A stretch of 64,000 bases of DNA from NCBI RefSeq assembly GCF_020921035.1, contig NC_063160.1, positions 14,969,095-15,033,094 of the forward strand, in the 5' to 3' direction. Origin of the DNA: Rhodamnia argentea (lineage: Eukaryota; Streptophyta; Magnoliopsida; Myrtales; Myrtaceae). Below are positions 33,140 through 43,203 of the stretch, one piece after another. Below the pieces are notes generated by a model. It saw only the letters and a list, made by a program, of their open reading frames with translations, was not told the origin of the DNA and searched no databases. Every line of letters starts with the position of its first letter. Positions within the stretch are counted from its first letter, which is position 1. The position numbers and the translations under genes are program-made.

Positions 33140-33810
33140 TTTTGATATATTCACTAGAAGTCTTAAAACTTATCACTAAAGTACAATTAAGTCATAAAAC
33201 TTTAACAGAATACAATAAAGTCATAAAACTTGGCAAATTGGTGCAATCGAGTCCTTCCATTAATTTCGTCCAATTAGGCTAACGAAAAATGCTAATGTGT
33301 CGTTTCTGTTACTTTCTCTCTTCTACCCGGTGCTAACGTGATTTAAACAAGAAAAAATGTCGTTTTGGTCTAAATTTGAGCTGGCGTGACTAAAACAAGA
33401 AAAATACGTTGTTTTGGTCTAAATTTGATTTTTAGTATAAAATTTTCAGCCACGTCGGTGCCAAGTAAGAGAGAGAAAGTAATAAAAAATTTCACGTTAT
33501 CATTTTCCGTTAATCAAAATAGATGGAGTTAATGAAAGGATTCGATTGCACCAATTTATTAAGTTTTAGGACTTAATTATACTTTCTAAAAATTTTAGAC
33601 CTCAATTGCACTTTGATGACAACCTAAAATTTTCAGCCGCGTCAATGCCAAGTAAGAGAGAAAGTAATAAAAATTTTCACATTAGTATTTTTCGTTAGTC
33701 AAAATAGACGGAGTTAACGGAAGCACTCGATTGTATCAATTTTTCAAGTTTTAAGACTTGATTGCATTTTTTAAAATTTTAACATTCAATTACACTTTGA
33801 CGGCAAGTTT
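33140..33810. repeat. Inverted-repeat element with internal duplication
   Basis: The left arm reads AGTCTTAAAACTTATCAC..AAGTGCAATTAAG-style phrases, and the right arm the complement (TTAAGACTTGATTGCATTTT..). The phrase AATTTTCAGCC[A/G]CGTC[G/A][G/A]TGCCAAGTAAGAGAG occurs twice (about 33440 and 33627), followed each time by TAATAAAAA and an ATAGA[T/C]GGAGTTAA block. A ~190-bp segment is therefore duplicated inside the element. Non-coding. Confidence 0.55.
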
Positions 33811-34466
33811 TAGATTTTCTAACACACATATCTTTTTTTTTTTTTTTTGCTTACTCTTTTGAATATCGTGCTCCACTCCTCGTGAACAAAAGCAACGCAA
33901 TCCGACATGGCAGGACTCAGTGGCCACCCGCTTGCCCCTCTTGCCTGTCGACAATGTCATGCCCCGAATTATCTTCGCGCTTGAAACCATTTTAAGTGGA
34001 AAGGAATTAAACCCTCGATTAGTCAGAAATGTTCAAAGTTAACATACCAATTATTTATTCAATTTTTTTATTGAGATATTATCTCTTCTAAATCTCGAAT
34101 TATTTTCAATAAACATAATACAATTGGATATCTAATCGATCATCTTCTGAGCCCAAAAAAATAAATAATTATTCCCTTCATTCCCTCAAGATAATACACA
34201 AGTTGATACAAAAAATGTGTCCTCCCCCATCATGCAAGAGTAAATTGAAGCTAATAATAATGCAGATATCATATTGTTAATGAAACATAATATAAATGGA
34301 ACTAGTGGTGATTCGATCATCAATTATTGCTTGGACGATGCAACTTTGAATATCCCACGGACCCTTAATTTTTCGGTAACCCGTAATGAAAATGATAGAT
34401 AAGAGAATGTGAATTTGAATGTGGCTGAAACTACAAGAATATTTATCCATGGCCAAGATAATTAGG

Positions 34467-34800
34467 GATAGTGATACAAATGGTCCATGAACTTTACTTT
34501 TATTTAATATGATCTCTAAATGTTTACCTAATATTCAATGTGATCCCTACACCTTTAATTTGTTGGATGTTGTCCCTGAACTTTTGGTGCATATTCAATT
34601 AATACCCGAACTATATGAAAATGTTCAATATTATCATTCCATTAACTTAAGATTAGGGATAACACTTAATATAAACATGAAAAGTTCGAGGAATACACTA
34701 AACAAGTTAAAAAGTTCATGGATCACATTACGTGGATCGCGTTGCATAAATTAAATGTTCGGGGATCATATTGCATATTGAACCAAAGTTTAGAGATTAC
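34467..34800. repeat. Foldback MITE inside duplication copy 1
   Basis: Arms have the TGGTCCATGAACTTT / CTTTTGGTGCATATTC style on the left and the reversed style (AAAAAGTTCATGGATCACAT) on the right, with a centre near CATTCCATTAACTTAAGATT. It is the counterpart of 38105-38470 and a relative of 19440-19790. Since both duplication copies carry it, it was inserted before the duplication. Confidence 0.5.
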
Positions 34801-35986
34801 TCATGTCATTTTCTCAGATAATTAATATTTATGGCTAAACAGAGAAAGAGTGGGTCAACATAGTAATGATTTGTTGAGGCACCAGTAACTGTACAAAATA
34901 AATATAATAACACCGTCATGGATAAGAACAAGAACGATGTCGACGGATCCGATCATGAGGCATTAGAAATGTTCGACAACTTGGGCGTCGCATCTGCCTA
35001 GCAGCTCGGAGATTCGTGTAGAAGAATCATGAGCGACACTTGGAGAAATTAGCTGCAGCCAATGGGAAGATTGCTGGCCGCAAACACCCTTGAAAATACG
35101 TGAAATGGCAAAGGAATCGATCATCTTGACAAGTTGGCTTAGTTAATTAAGCTTTAGACAAGCTGGTAATATTTGTCTTTAACGAAGAGGCAAACTTACC
35201 TGGCAAGCCCAATCCTTAAGGCATCTGCGACTCCAAATAGATGTTCTTGCCGGCAATGAAAGAAGAAAATATGTTAGGTTTATTTCCGTTTGATTGGAGC
35301 ATAGGCTTCTTGCAAATTGAATTGGTACTTTGTTATGGTCCAAACGAAGTCGAAATCTCATGCCCCATAGAAACTCGCAATAAACATGGGCAAAACGAAC
35401 ACCTAAGTAACCCTTGTACATTTGAATTACTGGTAAATATGCAATGTATTGAGGAGCTGTCCTAATCCAACTTGGGTGTAAATTAAGGAATGGAGATATG
35501 TCCGAGGGCGAGATCAGGATAGAGATGAAGTACAGAAGAAGCGAGCAGCTAAAACCTACTCCAAAAAACAAATGCGAAGGCATCATCTCTCAAGTCAAGC
35601 AACTTGGATTAGTTTAAGCATATGATTCTTCCATAGGGGATAATTATGAAAATTTTTATTTCCTCCTCGGCTCATCTAGTTGTTGTGTGATTATTATTAT
35701 GATAAATATTTTCAAGAACTGAGAGGCAAAAAATAAATAAATTTTCTAACACTCCCATTTACATGCAGGCTGAATTTTAACTTCTGGGCGAGTGTGGAAA
35801 TTTATAATAATGAAGATAAATATGAGATCTGGAAAAATTTGAAGTCAATACTTCTTACTATGATACCATGTGAAATTTTGTAGGACCATCAAAACTTGAT
35901 AGTGACCTCACCAAATTTTATAAAACTAGGGGCTTAATTAGATGAGCAACTTTTATTGTAACGACTCATTCGGATGAGGAGATAAG

Positions 35987-36591
35987 TAGGGTTGAGCATA
36001 GTTCCGGGGTAGAACTCGAAACCCGGACCCAGGCCCACGGAGAACTTGTTCGGTTTCGGGTTTCAAGGTATGCGGGATAAGCTCTAGATTCTAAAAGTTT
36101 GGAAACCTGTTTCAACGGGTGAGTTTTAGGTTCAACTTATAACCTAGAACCCGAAACTTGTAATCAGTAACAAGTTTTTGTGTATTTCTTGGTATATATC
36201 TTGGTGTCATCCTACAGTATTTCATGATATCCGATGATGAATGTGCAATATGAAACCACTAGTTTGAATTTCCATTTTCGATGATATTTATGACCAAGAC
36301 TTTTGATTTGTAAAGTTTCATATTATTCATTTGTCTAGATATGATTTGTGGTGAGTGGATTGTAGCAGTAAATGTTAGTCATTAAATGTGATGATTCACT
36401 CAAATCATTTAATTAAGAATATAGGTGGAACTTGAATAAACATTGAAATCGACCTCGGAGCCTGTGATAGGGTAGGTTTTAGGTTTCATGGTATGTAGGA
36501 TAAGTTTCAGTTTTCAAAAAAAATTAAGAACGTGTTCTGACGAGTAGGTTTCACATGGAACTTATATGGAACCCGGAATCACTCACCCCTA
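35987..36591. repeat. hAT-type MITE, family copy 4 (in duplication copy 1)
   Basis: Starts TAGGGTTGAGCATAGTTCC and ends GGAATCACTCACCCCTA, inverted relative to each other. The flanks GAGATAAG (35979-35986) and GGAGTAAG (36592-36599) are a decayed 8-bp target duplication; the better-preserved sister in copy 2 is GAGGTAAG/AAGGTAAG. The interior carries the family phrase ATGATGAATGTGCAATATGA. Non-coding. Confidence 0.7.
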
Positions 36592-36860
36592 GGAGTAAGG
36601 AAGGGGAATGTTCGCCGAGCCATAAGGTTTGAATAAGGAGTTACTCTTGACAAGCTTATAAGATAACGATTGGGGCATACATAAATCGAATTATGCGCCG
36701 AATGTTGGAAACCGTTCTTGAGATGTGCATGCGATACTAGATTTAAACTCAGGAGACTTGCTTTTTGACATAATGGGAAAGCATCAATCTATACACCAAA
36801 GAGAGAAAATCGTGATAGTTGGTATGTTAAGGGTCAAATGTGAAAAATACCTCAAGTGAT

Positions 36861-37449
36861 AACCTATACATGTGACTTGCCATCAAGAAAAGAATTGTAA
36901 TAACTAAATGATCGATCAACCATAGACTCCCAATTACTAGATCTAATCATCCTCGAAAAGTAAGAAATTTTGCATGTTTTGACCAATTCAAGGTAAAAAA
37001 TGGGGTTGCTCCCTCGGCAAAACTAGGATAAAGTTGAGCCAAAAGATCTCGATTCAAGATAAACAAAGGCATCACGTTTATAGCTCCGTCATCACAAAAA
37101 CCCCCCAAATCGACACACTTGTGATAAATTTACCTTAAATTAAATTTTTGACCACTAAAATTTTCAAACTAGTATACATGTGACAAATTTATCCTCCGTT
37201 AGTTTCCATTAAATTATGTTAATACCATGAAAAAGCCTAAACTACGGATGATAAGAATCCCAAATCGGTACACCCCTCATCACCGCCATACGTCATCTAA
37301 ATAAGCAAGTCGACGATAAAATTTAATAAAAATTAATGGAAAATAAATTTGTTATAAATGTATCGGTTTGAGTTTCTTATGGTGAAAAAATTAATTCGGC
37401 ATAAATTAATAATAAGTATACCAATTTGAGATTTCTTGTGATATTAATC
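36861..37449. repeat. Spacer between duplication copies, with a TIR-type repeat
   Basis: Unique-looking DNA to about 37080. A repeat at about 37085-37440 follows, with inverted arms (CCAAATCGACACACTTGTGATAAATTTACC versus ATAAGTATACCAATTTGAGATTTCTTGTGAT). It resembles the repeat split by the hAT insertion at 5.8 kb. No gene. Confidence 0.45.
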
Positions 37450-38104
37450 TTTTTTTTTTTCTTTACTCTTTTGAATATCATGCTCCACCTTCGTGATCAC
37501 GAACCACCACCGTCGGATTGGCCAAAATGGACAACTATTGGTCAACAAAAGCAACGCAATCCGACAAGGCGGGACTCGGTGGCGACCCACTTTCCCTGCT
37601 TGTCCGTAGACAATGCTGTCCCCCCAAATTATCTTGGCGTTTAAAATTATTTTGAGTGGAAAGAGATTAAGCACTCGATTAGTCAGAACTGTTCAAAGTT
37701 AATACACCAATTATTTATTCCATTTTTTATTGAAATATTATCTACTTTAAATCGCGAGTTATTCTAATCGAACATCTTCTGACCCCAAAAAAATAAATAA
37801 TAATTTCCTTCGTTCCCTTAAGATAATGCACAAGTTGATACAAAAAGCGTGTCCTCCGCCATCACGCAAGAGCAAATTGAAGCTAATAATAATGCAAGTA
37901 TCGTACAATCTAATGAAAATTAATATAAATGGAACTAGTGATGATTCATTCATCAATTATTGCCCGGACGATGCAACTTTGAGGATCCTAGGTACCCTTA
38001 ATTTTTGTGTAACCCCGTGATGAAAGTGAGAGATCGGAGAGCGTGAATTTGAATTTGGCTGAAACTACAAGAATATTTATCCAGACCTAAGATAATTAGG
38101 GATA

Positions 38105-38470
38105 AAAACACAAATGATCCATGAACTTTAAATTTATTCAATGTGTCCCATGAACTTTTACCTAGTGTTCAATATGATTATTGGACTTTTAATTTATTCA
38201 ATGTCGTTCCCGAACTTTTGGTGCATGCTCAATGTAATACCCGATTTATATGAAAATGTCTAATGTAGTCGTTTCGTTAATTTAAGATCAAGGACAACAT
38301 TAACTATGAACATGTACAAAAAGTTCAAAAATCAAATTAAACAAATTAAAAGTTCATGGATCACATTGCAACGTATATTTGCTGAAGTTCGGGGACCGTA
38401 TTGAACAAATTAAAAAAAAATCAGGAATTATATTGTCCAAAGCCAAAGTTCATAGACTACTTGTGTCATT
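38105..38470. repeat. Foldback MITE inside duplication copy 2
   Basis: Same arms and order as 34467-34800 (ATGATCCATGAACTTT.. on the left, AAAAGTTCATGGATCACATTG on the right), with independent small changes. Non-coding. Confidence 0.5.
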
Positions 38471-39730
38471 TTCTCAGATAATTAATATTTATGGCCAAAT
38501 AAGAAAGAGTGGGGTCAACATAGCAATGATTTGTCGACTGCAATGTAATTACCAGCACCAGTAACTACACAAGTAGACATAATAACATCATTAAGGATAA
38601 GAACAAGATCGATGTCCAGGCATTAGAAGAAACGTTCGACAACTTAAGCGTCGCATCTGGCTAGTAGCTCGTAGATGCATGTAGAAGCATCTCTAAGCTA
38701 CTGTTCAGTCGATAAGTACATCACAATTTTTGAATTAATTTAGGATTTTAGTGACAATCGTGATTCTCCAGCGACACTTGGAGAAATTCGCTGCACCCAA
38801 GGAAAAGATTGCTAGTAACAATCGCCCTTGAAAAAAACGTGAAGGGCAAAGGAATCGATCATCTTGACAAGTTGATTTAGTCAATTAAGCTTTAGACAAG
38901 TTGGTCATCTTTGTCTTCAACGAAGAGGCAAACTTACCTGGCAAGCCCAATCCTTGAGGCATCTGCGACTCCAATTAGATATTCTTGCCGACAATGAAAG
39001 AGGAAAATATGTTAGGTTTATTTCCGTTAGATTGGAGTATAGGCACCTCGCGAATTGAATTAGTACTTTGTTATGGTGCGAACCGCGTCGAAATCTCACG
39101 TGCGGAAGAATCTCGCTGTAGACAAGGGTAAAACGAACACCTTAGTAGCTCTTGTACATGAAATCGCCAATAAATTTGGCAATGTAATGGGGAGCTGTCC
39201 TAATCCAACTTGGGTATAAATTAAGGAATGGAGATACGTCCGAGGGCGAGATCAAGATAGAGATGAAGCACCGCAGAAATGGACATCTAAAACCTATTCA
39301 TAAAAACAAATGCAAAGGCGTCATCTCTCAATTCAAACAACTTGGATTAGTTTAAACATATGATTCTTGCACAGGGGATAATTATGAAAATTTTTATTTC
39401 CTCCTCAGCTCGTCTAGTTGTTGTGTGATAATTATTATGATAAATGCTTTCAAGAACTGAGAGGCAAAAAAATAAATAAATAAAATTTCTAACACTCCCA
39501 TCTACGTGCGGGCCGAATTTCAACTAAAGGGCAAGTGTGGAAATTTATGATAATGAAGATAAATATGACATCCGGAAAGATTTGAACTCAATAATTCTTA
39601 CTATGATATCATGTGAAATTTTATAAGACCACCGGAACTTGATAGTGGCCTCACCAAATTTTATAAAACTTGGGGGCTTAATTAGACGAGTAGCTTTTAT
39701 TGTAACAACTCGTTCGGATGACGAGGTAAG

Positions 39731-40265
39731 TAGGGGCGAGCATGGTTTCAAAATAAAACCTAAAACCCGGAATCGGGCCTGCGAGAGAACCCGCATGGTT
39801 TTAGGTTTAAAAATATGTACGATAGATTCTAAGCTCCAAAAATTTGGGAGCTTGTTTCAACGGGGTAAGTTTCGAGTTCAACTTGTTTTTGTGTTTTTCT
39901 TGGTATATATCTTGGCCCGATTCTTCATATTCTATGATGTCCGATAATGAGTGTGCAATCTGAAACCGCTTGTTTGAACTTTCATTTCCGATGATATTTA
40001 TGACTGATATTTTTAATTTGTTGATATTTTATATTTATTCAAGTGTCTAAATATGATTTGCAATGAGTGGATTCTTGCAGTAAATGAATTAAGAATACAT
40101 GTGGAACCCGAATAGATCTTGGAACCAATCCTGAAGCTTGTGATATGGTAGGTTTTAAGTTTTAGGGTATGCATGGTAAGTTTCAGATTCCAAAAAATTA
40201 AAAACCTGTTCCGATGGGTAAATTTCAAGTGGAACTTGTACGGAACCCGGAGCCGCTCATCTCTA
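39731..40265. repeat. hAT-type MITE, family copy 5 (in duplication copy 2)
   Basis: Starts TAGGGGCGAGCATGGTTTC and ends GGAGCCGCTCATCTCTA. Flanks GAGGTAAG (39723-39730) and AAGGTAAG (40266-40273) match at seven of eight bases, a clear hAT-length target duplication. It is about 70 bp shorter than its sister in copy 1 through an internal deletion. Non-coding. Confidence 0.75.
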
Positions 40266-40530
40266 AAGGTAAGCGAGGGGGATGCTCGCCGAGTTATAAG
40301 GTTTGAATAAGGAGCGATTCATAATAGGCTTATAAGATAACGAATAAGCTATGAAAAAATCGAAATTTGCGCTGGACATCGGAAAATATTCTGGAGATAC
40401 GCATGCAAACTAGATTTAAAACTCGGGAGACTCGCTTTTTGACATAACAGGAAAGTGTCAATCTGTACATCTACGAGACAAAATCATGAGGTTTGGTATG
40501 TTACGGGTCAATTGCGAAAAATACCTCTAG

Positions 40531-42960
40531 CGACTCAATTTAGAGCCGTCACGTTTACAGATCCGTCTTCGGAAGAGAGAGAGAGAGAGAGAGAAGGGAG
40601 GCGTAGAAATCGAAAACTAGCTCTGATTTTGATGCCCGCGATTGACGAAGATAGTGGCGTCATCATGTCATGTCCTCCCCCCAATTCGATTGGAGCCACC
40701 CCCCCCACGATGCATCTTTTGCCTCCTGAAATCAAATGAATTTCTTCACCCTTTAGGGATACAATTGGAATTTAAAAAAAAATTAAGTTCACGTCAAAAA
40801 GGAGATTAGCGTGTGGGATTAGGAATCAAATCAAAACAAATCAGTACGACTGTACGAGGCGATAGAGAGAGGGAGAGAGAGAGCCACTGGGCCACGGACC
40901 AGGTCGGCTCGAGCCCAATTATTATTCACGTGTCGTCTTTTGTCGTAACCCTCCCCAACCGGGCCCCACCCCACCTCTGGGCGGCCGGGGCCCCACACCC
41001 TGTCCCATCCTCCCATTCCATCTTTCCGAGGGTTTTTCTTTTTGTCGTGTTCCTCCGTGTTCGCCGCCGATTCCCGGTGCGGTGCATGCACCTCTCCTCC
41101 TCCCTTCTTTACTTTACCCCGCAACTTGCCCAAAAAAAAAAAAAATGAAAAATCGAAAGACAAAAAAAAAAAAAAGGTTCGGCGAAGGAAAAACGTTTTG
41201 ACTCCCTCGGCTGACCTCCCGGGCTGCGCGGTATTACGGTTTTGCCACCGGCGAGCGGGACCTCGCTCCTCTTCCTGTTTTGGCGGCTTTCGCGGTCGCG
41301 ATTTTTAATTTTAATGATTTGCTGACACGAGTGGGTTGGTGCCTTCCGACCCACCCACCCCCTCCCCATTTCACATTTTCTTTTTCATTTTTTTTTTGGG
41401 ATTTCGGAAGGTGTCGATAGAAAATTTTTGGAGAGTTCGGTTTTCGACGGGACTTACCAATTTACCACGCATCAACGTGAAGAGTATGAGACGGAAATTA
41501 GGGCACTTTCTTTACCGTATGCGCGAGAGGCACTTTGCTTGTTGTCACCACAATCTTCTCGTGTCCTCTTCTTTAAGCTTTTGTATCGCTTCCCGCTTAT
41601 CATAAAGCAAGTACCTTTTGATTTCGCGTGACGGATCAAATAACGTACGATGAAAAATCAATTCTTATTACGATCAAAACGATTATATGAATCGACTGTC
41701 GTGTAGTTCTGATTCGTCTAATCATCTAATCTGGACTTAGAGAGTAAAACATGACTGACATTTTCAATAAGACGTTGATGCTTAAACCGGTGGGCGCATT
41801 TTGTTTCTATTAAATTATGAAGTAGCTTTCTTTTAGGGCCCAATAAATTAAATGCCTTATTATTCTATATCGAGGACAGAGAAGAGCCAAACTAAAAGCT
41901 AACGCCTTCCTAACTTTAAATCTCCTTTTCATGTTGTTGTTTTGATCGAAGATGGACGCGAAAAATAATTACTTTGAAAATTTCAATCGTTCCACGTATA
42001 TTGCAGAGAGATCGAATGTCACAATCTATCACACATAAAACGGAACTGTCTTCCTAGATACTTCCGACTATGAACTAGAAGTGATAGAAAACTTTCTTGA
42101 ATCTTCATCTTAGTTTTCCTCTCGAGCCTTCGAGTCGATGATAACGAAGTGCACGGTTAGAGAAGCATTCAAAGGGGCGACGTCGTGACTTTCGAGAAAG
42201 CCATTTCCATTTTCTTGATGCACGTTGAATTTAGCCATGGACGCTTCTGGTCGGGAAACTATTGATCGGACCTTTTACTAATCAGCAGATGCGAAGTGGA
42301 CGGTAAGGAATTGATCCTCGGGTGCAATGAACGAAATTCAAGAAAAGTTAGGCGATTCGGTTCGTACAGTTGGGTTTGGTCAAATCGGGTGAAACTACTC
42401 CTCTAAAAAGATTCGGTGAGGTGAAGAGGTGGACCGGCTGAAAAAAGAGGTGGACCGGCCACGTGCGAAAAATTATTCGACCCGAATTAATCTCTTCCTC
42501 TCCCATCCCTCACATATGTCGGCAAAAAATAAGCGACATTACATACGTTAAATTTTCGAAATTCTGAAAAATTATGGAAATTATGAAAAAATAATTGTGT
42601 TTTGATAAAAAAAATTATTGAAATTCTGACAAATTAATTGTGTTTTGATCGAAAATTATCGGAATTGATCCCGTCACATGAAATTTAACATGATCAAATA
42701 TGAATTAAGCAGAAATTTAGTCGCCGCATGATTCGAAATTGTGATTTCTGGAAGGACAAAATGATGGAGCTTGTGATCTACCGACAAGACAACGTTACAA
42801 GAGTAGAAATCGAAATCCTTTTGCAATTACTTTGACTAGGCTTTATTACTTTAATGACCGCGCGTAAATTCACTGCCCAAGGAAGGGCATTGTAGTACTT
42901 ACACGGAACCGGCAGCAATTACCGACCTCACCGGAGGGCAAATCGGTAAAACCGCCCCCC
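40531..42960. other. Intergenic; GC-rich patch, no gene called
   Basis: A (GA)n run lies at 40574-40594. A C-rich stretch covers about 40960-41110 (GGGGCCCCACACCC), with A-runs at 41130-41175. Open frames of 80-111 codons across 40813-41605 follow the biased composition and have no domain. It could include a distal promoter of the ERF gene. From 41640 to 42960 the DNA is AT-rich and unremarkable. Confidence 0.4.
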
Positions 42961-43203
42961 CATTTGCTGCAACACTTGCACTTAAAACAATACACGATTC
43001 CCCCACCGCCAAGCCAATGTTGGTTGAAACAAACCCTGAAGAACGAAAACCATCTCCCATTTTCTGCGCAACGTCAAACCCACTCCCTCTCTATCTCTCT
43101 TCACAACTCGATCGATCGATCTCTCACCGATTCGAAGCAAAAGCTCTGATCGTCGCCAGCTTCATCCGCTTCTCCTGATACTTCGTCTGGTCCTGTTTCA
43201 GCA
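42961..43203 (+). promoter_or_regulatory. Leader region of the ERF-VII gene
   Basis: Pyrimidine-rich DNA with CTCTCTATCTCTCTTCAC (about 43084-43103) and a GATCGATCGATC palindrome lies just upstream of the ATG at 43204. It looks like a plant 5' untranslated region. An AT-rich TTAAAACAATAC near 42982 could serve as the core promoter, but no clear TATA box is present. Confidence 0.35.

Larger units (their letters stand above)
33830..36860. repeat. Segmental tandem duplication, copy 1
   Basis: About 3.0 kb that matches 37450-40530 in the same order and orientation. Anchors are: CTTTTGAATATCRTGCTCCAC at the start; the MITE at 34467-34800; GAAGAGGCAAACTTACCTGG near 35186; GAATGGAGATAYGTCCGAGG near 35489; the hAT-type insertion at 35987-36591; and the block ending near GTCAA..GTGAAAAATACCTC. 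Divergence is moderate with many small indels. A minus-strand frame at 35179-35586 shares its C-terminal half with copy 2 (ends KDWACQ followed by GTAAGT, an apparent splice donor). It may be a fragment of a lost gene, but I cannot name it. Confidence 0.75.
37450..40530. repeat. Segmental tandem duplication, copy 2
   Basis: Downstream partner of 33830-36860, offset by about 3.6-3.7 kb. It contains the same MITE (38105-38470) and the same hAT-type insertion (39731-40265). It also has the same minus-strand exon-like stretch ending KDWACQ plus a GTAAGT donor (38937-39330), here with an in-frame stop. It carries an extra ~75-bp piece near the start (37485-37545) and extra sequence near 38690-38760 that copy 1 lacks. 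Confidence 0.75.

Noticed and set aside
40813-41605. Overlapping ORFs of 88-111 codons on both strands
   Set aside because: Biased composition (GA, C and A runs) with no recognisable domain.
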